Source: Halomonas sp. I5-271120
GTDB taxonomy: Bacteria; Pseudomonadota; Gammaproteobacteria; Pseudomonadales; Halomonadaceae
Reading direction: 5' to 3'
DNA: 64,000 nucleotides
Assembly: GCF_030553075.1 (NCBI RefSeq)
Contig: NZ_CP130701.1
Span: 3,720,001 to 3,784,000 of the forward strand
This document shows, piece by piece, positions 17,229 to 26,829 of this stretch. Under the pieces are notes generated by a model, which saw only the letters and a program-made list of their open reading frames with translations, was not told the origin of the DNA and did no database searches. Each line of letters begins with the position of its first letter. Position 1 is the first letter of the stretch. The position numbers and the translations under genes were made by a program.

Positions 17229-18512
17229 TCACTTGGCCCCGAAGCCAGTAACAATAGTTTTAATCGTTTTCAAAACAATCAAAATATCTATCCACAACGA
17301 AAAGTGCTTGATGTAATAAAAATCATGCTGAATTTTTATTCGCGTATCATCAGCATCGCTAGCATAGCCTTGTACAACTTGGGCCCAGCCAGTGATCCCC
17401 GGCTTAACAACATGGCGGTATATATAGAACGGTATCTCTTGATCAAACTGCTCAACGAAGGAACGCTGCTCCGGTCTCGGCCCAATCAGGCTCATATCGC
17501 CCTTGACGACATTGAAGAACTGAGGGAGCTCATCCAACCGTGTTTTGCGAATAATCTTGCCTACCCGGGTAACACGCATATCGCCGGATTGGGCCAGTTT
17601 TGCCCCATCTTTTTCAGAATCCTTGCACATGCTACGGAACTTGTAAATCTTATAATCCCGATTACCTTGCCCCACACGATTCTGAATAAACAAAGCTGGA
17701 CCGGGGCTGTCCAGTTTGACGGCAATGGCGGTTAGCGCCATGACAGGCATGGTAATCGGTGCCGTTATCAATATTGCCGCGATATCAAAGAAGCGCTTGA
17801 AAAAGCCGTAAACACCAGAAGGCAGCAACGAACCAAAGTCGTTTTCAGCCAGGTGCTCTATTTGCACCCTGCCCGTGATTGACTCGCTAATTTGCTTAAC
17901 GTGGTAGACAGGAATATGGCAAAGAGTACATCGGGCCAAGAACCGCTCCCACTCAGGTGTTAGTTCATCGGAACGCAGATCAGCCACGATGCCATCAAAG
18001 CGAACCCCGCTAAGGTCAGGCGAACTCAGCATTCGTAATTCAGTACCCTCGGCTGACAGAAGATCTTTTGCGGCTCCAAATGGTACGATGGCGAGCTTCA
18101 AACGGCGATACCGTATGCCGATAAAATAACCCGCGAAGCACCAAGCCAGCGTTAACAGATAACCAACAAATAACACTTGGCGAGAATAGCCTTCCCGTGT
18201 AAAGAACAACAAAGCAATCGCAACCAGAAAAACACTGGTCACGGTTGGCACAATGTACGAAACAATATGAGCACCCGGAAAACGGAGCAACCGTCTCTGG
18301 GTTAAAATAATGGTAATAAATGAAAGGGCGATCGCAAGCAGTGTATTACTACGAACCTCGTTCATTTCATACCAAAAGCCCCACCCCCAACGCTCAAGGC
18401 TGGGCAAAAGCAATACAAATAACAGCCCTACCAACAGGTGGAAGGGAAGCGCTAGTAGGGCCTTTTCGTACCACCGCGAGTGGCGACGTTCGTATGAGTA
18501 TGTCACTTCCAT
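17229..18512 (-). CDS. wcaJ: WcaJ-type undecaprenyl-phosphate sugar-1-phosphate transferase
   Basis: Transfers the first sugar phosphate, probably glucose-1-P or galactose-1-P, from a UDP-sugar to undecaprenyl phosphate at the inner membrane, starting each repeat unit. Of 427 aa, the N-terminal part holds about four or five membrane helices (about residues 15-140) and a central cytosolic domain. The C-terminal half is the bacterial sugar transferase domain: re-entrant helix [58 protein letters not shown] and PGITGWAQV. The start is set at 18512 because earlier codons run inside ugd; this overlaps the ugd end by 10 bp. Exact substrate unknown. Confidence 0.9.
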   Translation of the reverse strand: MEVTYSYERRHSRWYEKALLALPFHLLVGLLFVLLLPSLERWGWGFWYEMNEVRSNTLLAIALSFITIILTQRRLLRFPGAHIVSYIVPTVTSVFLVAIALLFFTREGYSRQVLFVGYLLTLAWCFAGYFIGIRYRRLKLAIVPFGAAKDLLSAEGTELRMLSSPDLSGVRFDGIVADLRSDELTPEWERFLARCTLCHIPVYHVKQISESITGRVQIEHLAENDFGSLLPSGVYGFFKRFFDIAAILITAPITMPVMALTAIAVKLDSPGPALFIQNRVGQGNRDYKIYKFRSMCKDSEKDGAKLAQSGDMRVTRVGKIIRKTRLDELPQFFNVVKGDMSLIGPRPEQRSFVEQFDQEIPFYIYRHVVKPGITGWAQVVQGYASDADDTRIKIQHDFYYIKHFSLWIDILIVLKTIKTIVTGFGAK

Positions 18513-19846
18513 GCCTTTATCGATTCTCCGCGTCCAATTGCATAATACATGAGGCCAGCATCCTTGACGGCCTTCGGCGAGAACAGGTTGCGACCATCGA
18601 CCACCACCGGCATGGCGAGCTGCACCTTGAGCCAATCGAAATCAAGAACACGAAACTCCTTCCACTCGGTGCAGATGACCAACGCATCGGCGCCCTTCAC
18701 TGCTTGAATCCGGTCGGCCACCAGCACCAGGTCATCGCGATCGCCATAGATGCGCCGACACTCCTTCATGGCCTCAGGATCATAGGCCTGAACCCTGGCA
18801 CCAGCGGCCCACAGCGCTTCCATGACGTCGCGGCTCGGCGCGTCGCGCATGTCATCGGTGTTGGGCTTAAATGATAGTCCCCATAGGGCGATGGTCTTGC
18901 CGGCCAGGTCGCCGTCAAAGGCCTGATTGAGTTTGGCAAACAGCGTGCTCTTCTGGCGACGGTTGACGGTCTCGACGGCATGGAGAAGATCCGCGGGGTA
19001 GTCGACTTCACTGGCGGTACGCGCCAGCGCCTGGACGTCCTTGGGGAAGCAGGAGCCGCCGTAACCACACCCCGGGTAGATGAAGTGATAACCAATGCGC
19101 GGATCGCTACCGATGCCCTGGCGTACCTGTTCGACATCGGCGCCCAGCCGCTCGGCCAGATTGGCGATCTCGTTCATGAAGCTGATCTTGGTTGCCAGCA
19201 TGGCGTTAGCGGCGTACTTGGTCAGTTCGGCGGCCCGCACATCCATGAATATCATCTTTTCATGATTACGGTTGTAAGGGGCGTAGCATTCACGCATCCG
19301 CGTCTTGACGTGTTCGGCGTCGGTCCCCACCACGATGCGGGCGCCGCCGCTAAAGTCCTCAATGGCCGCGCCTTCCTTGAGAAACTCCGGATTCGAGCAG
19401 ACATCAAAGTCGATCTCCACGCCTCGCTCAGCCAAGGTATGGGCGACAGCGTCGCGGACACGGTCGGCGGTACCCACCGGCACGGTGGACTTATCGATGA
19501 TGATCTTGGACTCGTTCATGTGCTCGCCGATGGTCTTGGCCACCGACAGCACATACTTAAGATCGGCGCTGCCATCTTCGTCCGGCGGCGTGCCAACGGC
19601 AATGAACTGCAATTCCCCATGCGTCACAGCCGTCGCCGCGTCCGTGGTGAAGCGCAGCCGACCCGATGCCACGTTGGTTGATACCATCGCCTCAAGACCC
19701 GGCTCATAGATCGGAATGTCACCTTGATGGAGGCGCGCGATCTTGTCGGCATCCACGTCCATGCACATGACGTCATGGCCCACATCGGCCAGGCAGGTGC
19801 CGGTAACCAGGCCTACGTATCCTGTGCCAAATATAGTGATATTCAC
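18503..19846 (-). CDS. ugd: UDP-glucose 6-dehydrogenase
   Basis: Oxidises UDP-glucose to UDP-glucuronate with two NAD+, supplying an acidic sugar. The start is taken as GTG at 19846, where gaggg precedes and the protein begins [14 protein letters not shown], giving 447 aa. Motifs seen are the NAD-binding [10 protein letters not shown], substrate residues EFLKEG, catalytic cysteine in [13 protein letters not shown], and C-terminal [20 protein letters not shown]-rich relative to the glycosyltransferases nearby. It overlaps wcaJ and is separated by about 500 bp of AT-rich DNA from the glycosyltransferase upstream. Confidence 0.96.
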   Translation of the reverse strand: MNITIFGTGYVGLVTGTCLADVGHDVMCMDVDADKIARLHQGDIPIYEPGLEAMVSTNVASGRLRFTTDAATAVTHGELQFIAVGTPPDEDGSADLKYVLSVAKTIGEHMNESKIIIDKSTVPVGTADRVRDAVAHTLAERGVEIDFDVCSNPEFLKEGAAIEDFSGGARIVVGTDAEHVKTRMRECYAPYNRNHEKMIFMDVRAAELTKYAANAMLATKISFMNEIANLAERLGADVEQVRQGIGSDPRIGYHFIYPGCGYGGSCFPKDVQALARTASEVDYPADLLHAVETVNRRQKSTLFAKLNQAFDGDLAGKTIALWGLSFKPNTDDMRDAPSRDVMEALWAAGARVQAYDPEAMKECRRIYGDRDDLVLVADRIQAVKGADALVICTEWKEFRVLDFDWLKVQLAMPVVVDGRNLFSPKAVKDAGLMYYAIGRGESIKAWK

Positions 19847-20363
19847 GCTATCCCTCTTCCTATTCCTTACGATGAGCTTGTGTCGTATCAAATGCTCTTG
19901 TTCTCAAGGTGGCCACATGCTGCTGGGGAGGATCTACACTCGACCACATGATTAAAGTCTACTACACCTTAGGTAGCCATACGATCGCTAGACAACTTAA
20001 ACTTTATACATGTCGCACTATATACTTCATTGATAACGACGCCTACAAATGAAATCGCACGACTGCTCTCCACATGGAGCAACTGCATCCACTTATTAAC
20101 CGAGCAGAATATCACGAAAACCTTCTATTTTCTGCAGAAAACCGTATTATTAAGCAAGCTATGCAAGCTCCCGCGCTGTCAGCAAATGAAATATACAATA
20201 TCATGACAAGCTAAAGGAAAGTCAAAAACAATCAAACAGCTAAGTCCCGGAGGAATGGAAGGCAAAGAGACTAACATATTCAGTAAGCGAGTAGCCCATC
20301 ACTCGAAACCATGGTGCGGAATTCAAAGACCTCTTCCGCTCAACCCAGAGCTCAAAGCATTTT
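19847..20363. other. AT-rich intergenic region upstream of ugd
   Basis: About 500 bp between the glycosyltransferase stop and ugd. It is AT-rich with no recognisable gene of normal size. One plus-strand frame at 20074-20214 is listed separately as doubtful. The region probably carries a local promoter for ugd-wcaJ-galE, but no clear hexamers stand out. Confidence 0.35.
20074..20214 (+). CDS. Possible 46-aa peptide or gene remnant, doubtful
   Basis: ATG at 20074 opens a 46-codon frame with quite protein-like composition (HPLINRAEYHENLLFSAENR). It has no Shine-Dalgarno, and the same frame is open only a few codons upstream. It runs against the direction of all neighbouring polysaccharide genes. 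It could be the tail of a lost gene or chance. Confidence 0.2.
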   Translation: MEQLHPLINRAEYHENLLFSAENRIIKQAMQAPALSANEIYNIMTS

Positions 20364-21161
20364 TTAATCTTGTACGTCGGGAAGCACACCTACTCTCCGT
20401 GCAACGCTAGGCATCTTACTTCGCAAGAGGCCGCGAACGGCATAGTTAGAAAAGAAATATAGAGACGAAAAAAAACTAAAACCCTCAATATTTCTGTAGA
20501 CATGCCAATTGCCAACTGACATTAAAATTTTATTAGAACTACCTTGGCCTTTATAAACCCTATAACAAGCAAGGCACTCATTTAGCCCATAAGAAAAATC
20601 TATTTCCTTAAGGATACTCAACCATGTAACAAAGTCTTCGCGAGAAGTATTGGTAGGCATTTTAACTTTTCCCAGCATTAAAGAATCATACATGGCTGTT
20701 AAGCAGCCAATATGGCAGGTTTTCAAAAGATCATTGTACGAGACCTTTTCTGGGACCCCTACCTCACCAGAAAAATTATCCCACTCATCAATTTTAGAAT
20801 ATGCAGAATAACATAAATACACGCCATTATTTTTCATGAAAAATACTTGCTTTTCCAACTTGCAAGGAAGCCATACATCATCACTATCTAAAAAAGCTAT
20901 ATATCTTCCAGATGCAGCTTCTATCGCAGTGTTCCGTGCTGTAGCCACGCCTGAATTTCTCTTTAGCTTTATCAAATTAATTCGACTGTCTTTAGCTAAA
21001 AAATCAGCCAAAAACTCAGCAGATCTATCAGTAGAACAGTCATCTACAACAATTAACTCCCAATCATGAAAACTTTGATCTATAACTGAACTAACGGCTG
21101 AAGAAATATATTCTTGCGAATTATATACCGGCATTATAACTGAAACTTCAGGGGAGCTCAT
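20364..21161 (-). CDS. GT2-family glycosyltransferase
   Basis: A 265-aa cytosolic, membrane-associated glycosyltransferase with the GT-A fold. The nucleotide-binding start is EVSVIMPVYNSQEYI, the first acidic motif is VVDDCSTD, and the metal-binding motif is FLDSDD near residue 92, followed by the DFVTWLSIL region. It adds one sugar of the repeat unit; donor and linkage cannot be told. AT-rich codon use contrasts with ugd and manC. An IS3 element lies about 190 bp upstream, between it and manC, so its expression may depend on read-through. Confidence 0.88.
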   Translation of the reverse strand: MSSPEVSVIMPVYNSQEYISSAVSSVIDQSFHDWELIVVDDCSTDRSAEFLADFLAKDSRINLIKLKRNSGVATARNTAIEAASGRYIAFLDSDDVWLPCKLEKQVFFMKNNGVYLCYSAYSKIDEWDNFSGEVGVPEKVSYNDLLKTCHIGCLTAMYDSLMLGKVKMPTNTSREDFVTWLSILKEIDFSYGLNECLACYRVYKGQGSSNKILMSVGNWHVYRNIEGFSFFSSLYFFSNYAVRGLLRSKMPSVARRVGVLPDVQD

Positions 21162-21409
21162 AAAAACCTACCAAAATAAATTAATTAACAATCAATAGCT
21201 AAAGGGTTGTAACAATATGTCATAGCATAGGTGGAGGTGATCCCTTAGCAAACACCTTGTACGTCATAGTTGTCATCTCTAAATTTCCCCGGTCTGGTCA
21301 GGATCCACTTGCGACTGGCTGCTAACAGAGGATAACTTCTATAGGCGATCTGATCTTGCCCAGCAACAGTGGACATCCCGTTAAGGAAGTACACTGAACG
21401 AGGTGTCCT

Positions 21410-21709
21410 ATGGCTAGGCAAGCTACTCCGATGAAGAAACAACGTACCCATTACTCCGATGCCTATCGCGAGGAGGCGCTTTCCCTCGCTGATCGCGTAG
21501 GCGTCACCGCCGCTGCTCGTGAGCTGGGTTTACAGCCCAGCCAGCTTTACCAGTGGCGCGCTAAGGTTCAGCAGAAAAAGAGCTCGTCTGAGCGTGAGCA
21601 ATCACTGGCGGATGAAAACGCCCGGTTGAAGCGACAACTCGCTGAAATGTCGGAGGAAATGGCCATCATAAAAAAAGCGGCGGTGTACTTCGCGAAAAAC
21701 CTGAAGTGA
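21410..21709 (+). CDS. IS3-family OrfA (HTH protein)
   Basis: A 99-aa protein with an N-terminal helix-turn-helix ([33 protein letters not shown]) and a C-terminal leucine-zipper-like coiled coil ([16 protein letters not shown]). The start is ATG 21410; ATG 21431 is an alternative. The sequence A AAA AAG at 21670-21677 is a -1 frameshift site. A ribosome slipping there continues without a stop into OrfB, making the OrfAB transposase. Confidence 0.92.
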   Translation: MARQATPMKKQRTHYSDAYREEALSLADRVGVTAAARELGLQPSQLYQWRAKVQQKKSSSEREQSLADENARLKRQLAEMSEEMAIIKKAAVYFAKNLK

Positions 21710-22572
21710 AGTACACCTTCATCCACGGCCATCGCCAGACGTTCCACATCCAGCTTATGTGCAAGGCGCTTGGCGTCGTGCGCAGTGGCTACTACGCCTG
21801 GTGTAAACGTGGTGGCACACCCTCCCTGAGGCGCCGTCAGCAGGCCATTCTCGACCAGCGAGTGGCGCAGGCTTTCCAGCGGCGGAGGGGGCGCTCAGGC
21901 GCTCCCAGGTTGGTACTGGATCTCATCGACGATGGTCTGTCGGTGAATCGCAAGACAGTCGCCGCTAGCTTGCAACGCCAGGGACTTCGCGCCAAGGCGG
22001 CACGCAAGTTCAAGGCGACGACGAACTCGAGGCACTCTCTGCCGGTGGCACCCAACCTGCTGAAACAAGACTTTACCGCCAAGGCGCCCAACCAGAAATG
22101 GGTCGGCGACATCACGTACTTGGCGACCTCTGAGGGATGGCTCTACTTGGCGGTGCTGATTGATCTCTACTCGCGCAAAGTGATCGGGTGGGCCATGAGT
22201 GAACGGATGACGGCGGATCTGGCGAGTGATGCCCTCAAAATGGCGTTGTCGCGCCGAAAGTCGCCCCAGGGAGTGATTACCCATTCCGATCGTGGCAGCC
22301 AATATTGCTCAACTCTGTACCAGACACTGCTCATGAAATATGAGCTCATGTGCAGCATGAGCGCCAAAGGCAATTGCTATGATAACGCCTGTGCCGAGAG
22401 CTTCTTCCATAGCCTGAAGGTTGAGGCGATCCATGGTGAGCGTTTCGAAACCCGGAATGCCATGCGGCGGCAAGTGTTCGAGTACATCGAGATAGACTAC
22501 AACCGGCAGCGCCGGCACAGTGCAATTGGGATGATCAGCCCAGAGGCCTTCGAGGCCCGAATGATCGCTTAG
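21706..22572 (+). CDS. IS3-family OrfB transposase
   Basis: A 288-aa rve-type DDE integrase. The triad is visible as D in WVGDITYL, D in [10 protein letters not shown] and E in [12 protein letters not shown]; the family segment [17 protein letters not shown] closes the protein. The start is a GTG overlapping the OrfA stop (GTGA), but the functional enzyme is normally the OrfAB fusion made by -1 slippage. No damage is visible. Confidence 0.93.
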   Translation: MKYTFIHGHRQTFHIQLMCKALGVVRSGYYAWCKRGGTPSLRRRQQAILDQRVAQAFQRRRGRSGAPRLVLDLIDDGLSVNRKTVAASLQRQGLRAKAARKFKATTNSRHSLPVAPNLLKQDFTAKAPNQKWVGDITYLATSEGWLYLAVLIDLYSRKVIGWAMSERMTADLASDALKMALSRRKSPQGVITHSDRGSQYCSTLYQTLLMKYELMCSMSAKGNCYDNACAESFFHSLKVEAIHGERFETRNAMRRQVFEYIEIDYNRQRRHSAIGMISPEAFEARMIA

Positions 22573-22629
22573 ATCGGTGTCCACGATTGCTGGGTAAGAT
22601 CAATCTGATCATCCGGGACCCTACACCTA

Positions 22630-23392
22630 GCCACTCGTAGCTAAACTGCTGAGAGTCTTCAGTAATTTCACTCACGATGTGGTAGCGAGTCTCTTACCAC
22701 ACCCAGCTCTTTTCATCTGTGACATAGGCATTTCCATCGATGTTGACCACCTTGGCCATGGGGAACGCCGCCTCAAAGGCATCTGCCAGGGCTGGCTGAT
22801 TTTCCTTCACCGAGAGTAGGTAATCCGCACCTTTCTGCAGGACCTGAGTGGCGATCTTCTTCTGGCAGCCCATGGCATCGATGGTCACCAGGCACCCTTG
22901 CAGGTTCAGTAGCTTGAGCAGCTCCGGAATGGCCGTTATCTCGTTGGACTTCTCCGCTGTCTTGACCTGACCCAAGACCACCCCATTTGCCGCGCTGAAG
23001 GCGCTGACCATATGGATGGCGCCCTTCCCCTTACCTCGGCAGTACGAGCCGCGCAGTGTCTTGCCATCAATGGCCACCACCGCCCCATCGGTGACGTCAT
23101 GGCAGGCCTTCATCCACTCGGCAAAGGCTGACTGCAACTGCTCGGCACTCACCAGGGACATCACCCGAGCCAACGTGTCGTGACTAGGAACTCCGGCACC
23201 AAAATCACCGTACTGGCTAAGAAAATCCAGTTTTGCATGGCCAAAATCCTCGATTTCGCCCCAGCCCTCGGCACCACAGATCACCGCACAGACGGTCAGA
23301 AACAAGATATCCGACAGCTGATGCTGCACTTTCCAAGCCTGGCGGAAGTCGGGAACGATCGATAAATGGTGCATGAGAGACGGTGTCAGCAT
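22630..23392 (-). pseudogene. ISAs1-family transposase, truncated
   Basis: The N-terminal ~230 residues of a DDE_Tnp_ISAs1 protein (H-repeat-associated type; normal length about 370). Seen are HHLSIVPDFRQAWKVQHQLSD, VVAIDGKTLRGSY with the first catalytic D, and VTIDAMGCQKKIA with the second. An in-frame TAA at 22694 follows DEKSWVW; beyond it the family sequence (RYHIVSEIT) continues in frame to about 22630 and then stops abruptly. The C-terminal part with the catalytic E is missing. A matching C-terminal fragment exists at 37.6-37.9 kb. Confidence 0.88.
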
Positions 23393-23492
23393 GGGTCATC
23401 CATGAGCAAAAGGCGTTAGATGACCACATTAGCTCCTACTGGTAAAGCGCTACGAAGCCCGTCGTAGAGCGGTTTTTCATGCGTTTTCCCTG
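22630..23492 (-). mobile_element. Truncated ISAs1-family element
   Basis: Only the upstream end is present: an ISAs1-type terminal repeat (tttttcatgcgttttccctg, ending at 23492). The other end and about a third of the transposase are missing, cut near 22630, shortly before the intact IS3. It was inserted into an older IS3 copy whose OrfB it interrupts at 23493. Confidence 0.75.
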
Positions 23493-23906
23493 CCTTACAC
23501 ATTAGCTGGATGTGGAACGTATGACGATGGCCGTGGATGAAGGTGTACTTCACTTCAGGTTTTTCGCGAAGTACACCGCCGCTTTTTTATGATGGCCATT
23601 TCCTCCGACATTTCAGCGAGTTGCCGCTTCAGCCGGGCGTTTTCATCCGCTAGTGATTGCTCACGCTCAGACGAGCTCTTTTTCTGCTGAACCTTAGCGC
23701 GCCACTGGTAAAGCTGGCTGGGTTGTAAACCCAGCTCACGAGCAGCGGCGGTGACGCCTACGCGATCAGCGAGGGAAAGTGCCTCCTCGCGATAGGCATC
23801 GGAGTAATGGGTACGCTGTTTCTTCATCGGAGTATTTGCCTAGCCATAGGACACCTCGTTCAGTGTACTTCCTTAACGGGATGTTCACTGTTGCTGGGCA
23901 AGATCA
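23493..23906 (-). pseudogene. Second IS3 copy, OrfA and start of OrfB only
   Basis: An inverted, truncated copy of the IS3 element at 21351. The terminal repeat ends at 23906 (gcaagatca) and OrfA is near identical. In the slippery run one A is lost (six instead of seven), so OrfA now ends in a garbled tail after AIIKK, at 23555. OrfB is cut after about 18 codons, where ISAs1 begins. Confidence 0.88.
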
Positions 23907-23949
23907 GTACAATGAACCATTACACTCCGAGACTAAACACCTAGGATAC

Positions 23950-25353
23950 TCAGCAACGACCATACCGATCATCAAAACGCACGACATCATCTTCACCCAG
24001 ATAAGGACCGCTCTGCACTTCAATGAGTTCCAGCGGAATCTTGCCAGGGTTTTCCAGCGCGTGAACGCTACCCACCGAAATGTAGATTGACTGGTTCTCG
24101 GTGAGCATTTGCGTCTTATCGTTTATCGTGACATTTGCAGTACCGGAGACCACAACCCAATGTTCAGCCCGGTGGTGGTGCATCTGGACAGAAAGCTTTT
24201 CTCCTGGCTTGACCGTGATGCGCTTAACCTGATAGCGCTTGCCGTTGTCAATGGAGTCATACTTGCCCCAAGGCCGATAGACTTCGCGATGCAGACGGCA
24301 TTCTTCCCTGCCTTGCGACTTGAGTTCACTCACAATGCGTTTGACGTCCTGTACTTGATGGATGTCAGCGACCAGAACAGCATCTTTGGTCTGGACAATC
24401 ACGAGATCTTTCACGCCCACCGTGGTTACTAAGGCATTTTCAGCGAGCACATAGGTGTTTTCAGTCTTGTAGTGGATTACATCCCCTTCACAGACGTTTC
24501 CGTATTCATCTTTTTCACCCAGTTCCCAAAGGGCCGACCAAGATCCGACATCATTCCATCCAGCATCCAAAGGTATCACCAGAGCCCGGCTAGTTTTTTC
24601 CATTACAGCGTAATCAACCGATTCCGAAGGGCACTGTTCAAACGCAACAGCATCGACGCGAATAAAGTCCAGGTCCGATTGGGTTGTCTTCATGGCAGTC
24701 TGGCATGCATCGAAGATATCCGGCCGATAAGCCTTCAGTTCTTCCAAGTAACGGTCAGCTCGGAAAAGGAACATGCCGCTGTTCCAGTAATATCCGCCAC
24801 TCGCCACATAATCGTTCGCTGTGACAATATTGGGCTTCTCGACAAACTGAGCCACCTTGAACAAAGTATCTACGGCCTCCCCACGGCGGATATAGCCATA
24901 ACCAGTCTCCGCATGGGTAGGTACGATACCAAAGGTAACCAGTTCACCAGCTTCAGCAAAGGGTTCTGCCTGGCGCACGGCTGCCCGAAAGGCTTCAGCA
25001 TCGGCGATGGCATGATCAGCCGCCAAGACCAGCAAGAGTGCATCAGCGTCAGACTCCAAGGCCGTTTGGGCGGCCAACGCAATAGCAGGTGCCGTATTGC
25101 GACCCACTGGCTCCAAGATGATGTTATGATCGAGAAGCCCAATCTGACGCAACTGCTCGGCAGCCAGAAAACGGTGATCTTCATTACAAATGAGCACAGG
25201 CGATGCCGTGCCTATGCCATTTAGGCGCTTAAGTGTTTCTTGCAGGAGCGTTTTCTCTCCTACCAAACTTAAAAATTGTTTAGGATATAGCTCGCGGGAC
25301 ATCGGCCACAACCTTGACCCAGTACCCCCTGCCATCACTACAGGATAAATCAT
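23950..25353 (-). CDS. manC: Mannose-1-phosphate guanylyltransferase / mannose-6-phosphate isomerase
   Basis: A bifunctional 467-aa enzyme giving mannose-6-P from fructose-6-P and GDP-mannose from mannose-1-P, the precursor used by Gmd for colitose. The N-terminal nucleotidyltransferase shows [22 protein letters not shown] and the FVEKP motif. The C-terminal cupin isomerase domain (about 320-467) shows [29 protein letters not shown] and the [15 protein letters not shown] end. The matching phosphomannomutase (manB) is not in this window and must be elsewhere. It lies directly downstream of the disrupted gmm. Confidence 0.95.
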   Translation of the reverse strand: MIYPVVMAGGTGSRLWPMSRELYPKQFLSLVGEKTLLQETLKRLNGIGTASPVLICNEDHRFLAAEQLRQIGLLDHNIILEPVGRNTAPAIALAAQTALESDADALLLVLAADHAIADAEAFRAAVRQAEPFAEAGELVTFGIVPTHAETGYGYIRRGEAVDTLFKVAQFVEKPNIVTANDYVASGGYYWNSGMFLFRADRYLEELKAYRPDIFDACQTAMKTTQSDLDFIRVDAVAFEQCPSESVDYAVMEKTSRALVIPLDAGWNDVGSWSALWELGEKDEYGNVCEGDVIHYKTENTYVLAENALVTTVGVKDLVIVQTKDAVLVADIHQVQDVKRIVSELKSQGREECRLHREVYRPWGKYDSIDNGKRYQVKRITVKPGEKLSVQMHHHRAEHWVVVSGTANVTINDKTQMLTENQSIYISVGSVHALENPGKIPLELIEVQSGPYLGEDDVVRFDDRYGRC

Positions 25354-25654
25354 GGTTTAGTTGCCACATTCAGTAAGAGAGTGAAGATAATCTTTAGTGT
25401 ATGAATGAACATCCAGAGATTCAAGAGTCTGATGGATAGACTACCAAGAAAAAGGGCATGCTGATCCTGGGGTAATTCATCAATAGATATAGACAGCTCC
25501 ATCAACAGACCAATGGGGATATAATGCGTAGAAGGCGTTGGACCAAATACACTGTCGCCGTAGAAGTGTTCGTACATACCCAGATGCTGGGTATCCTTAT
25601 ACTGCATTGCACGTCCTAGTTCAGCCATCACCAGGCGCATAAACGCTTGGCCGC

Positions 25655-26757
25655 AGAATCTGAGTGCAACACCTGATCTTTTAGGTAAGATGTTGTATCC
25701 ATGTCCTATTCTAAACTCAGCATTGAAGAGCGCGCCACGATCCACGTCAGCCTTGCTCAAGGCATGAGCATGCGACAGATCGCTCGAATGATAGAGCGCT
25801 CCCCCTCGCCGATCAGTCGAGAAATAAAACACAATCAAGAACTTGGTGGACGTTACGTTGTTCATCATGCCCAACGTCTCCGAAAGGCACGGCGAGTCGG
25901 GTGTCGTCCGAAGCACAAGTTGGTGCCCGGTAGCGGACGGTTTGAGCTGTTTCTTCACATGCTGCGGCAGCGCTTGTCACCTGAGCAGATCGCCGGCAAG
26001 CTCAAGAGGATGACGATACCAAGCCTCAGAGACGCCTACGTCTGCCGTGAAACGATCTACAACGCCATCTATGCACTGCCTGTCGGTTAGCTGCGAAAAC
26101 AGCTGATTCATTGCCTACGACAGGGAAAATCGATCCGTAAGCCTCGAAAAGGGCAAGTCGGCAGGCGCAATCAGATCCCCGATATGGTCAGCATCCACCT
26201 CCGTCCTCCTGAAGTTGATAAACGTGAGGTGCCCGGCCACTGGGAAGGTGATCTGATCAAGGGCAACGCCTCTGCTGTCGGCACCATTGTGGAACTCAAA
26301 AGTGGTTACCTGATCTTGGCAAAGATGAATGATGCTACCGCGACGTCAGCCGTGGAGGGCTTCAGTTCTGCTCTCAACCAGATGCCTCTGGCGGCACGCA
26401 AAAGCATGACGTATGACCAGGGTAGAGAAATGGCTAAGCATGCGAAGATCACTCAGGAAACGGGGGTGGCCATCTACTTATGTGACCCACACAGACCGTG
26501 GCAGCAGGGTGCCAAGAGGATGGCCGCACCCTCAATATCAATGGCTTAATCCGCCAGTATCTACCCAAAGGGACGGATTTATCCGTGCATAGTCAGGAAG
26601 AACTGGATGCCATTGCCTTGGAGCTGAATATGCGCCCACGTAAGCGTTTTGATTTCAAGTCCCCGATAGAGGTGATGGGTGAACTGCTGGCAAAATATCA
26701 AGAAGATCTATCATCTCTCCAATGCCGCTGTTGCACTCAGAGACTGCATCCGCCGGG
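25655..26757 (+). mobile_element. Degenerate IS30-family element
   Basis: Inverted ends with tctgagtgcaacacc on the left (about 25661) and gttgcactcagag on the right (about 26747). It lies inside gmm and opposite to the operon. Boundaries are good to about 10 bp. Its transposase is broken in several places. Confidence 0.8.
25701..26725 (+). pseudogene. IS30-family transposase, multiply disrupted
   Basis: Compared with the intact copy at 35123, this one has a TAG at 26088 (in ALPVGELRK the E codon is stop), loss of two codons in IKGKGNASAVG, and a frameshift near 26510 after CDPHRPWQQGA. The frame of the last 70 codons (INGLIRQYLPKGTDLS) resumes elsewhere and the original stop is lost. The N-terminal HTH (MSMRQIARMIERSPSPISREI) and parts of the rve domain are readable. 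Confidence 0.9.
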
Positions 26758-26829
26758 TAATATCGGCTATCTGCGAAAACTGTTCATCAGGCACATATGA
26801 AGTACCCTTATATTTTACAGACAAAGCAC

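Larger units (their letters stand above)
21351..22602 (+). mobile_element. Intact IS3-family insertion sequence
   Basis: A 1252-bp element with near-perfect terminal inverted repeats beginning TGATCTT and containing cccagcaa (left from 21351, right to 22602), flanked by a 3-bp direct repeat atc (21348-21350 and 22603-22605). It encodes OrfA and OrfB in overlapping frames with an A7 slippery run. All parts look functional. Confidence 0.9.

Noticed and set aside
25350..25958. A 202-codon minus-strand frame across the gmm/IS30 junction
   Set aside because: Its first half is antisense to the IS30 transposase and only the second half is Gmm, itself frameshifted. It is a chimera, not a gene.
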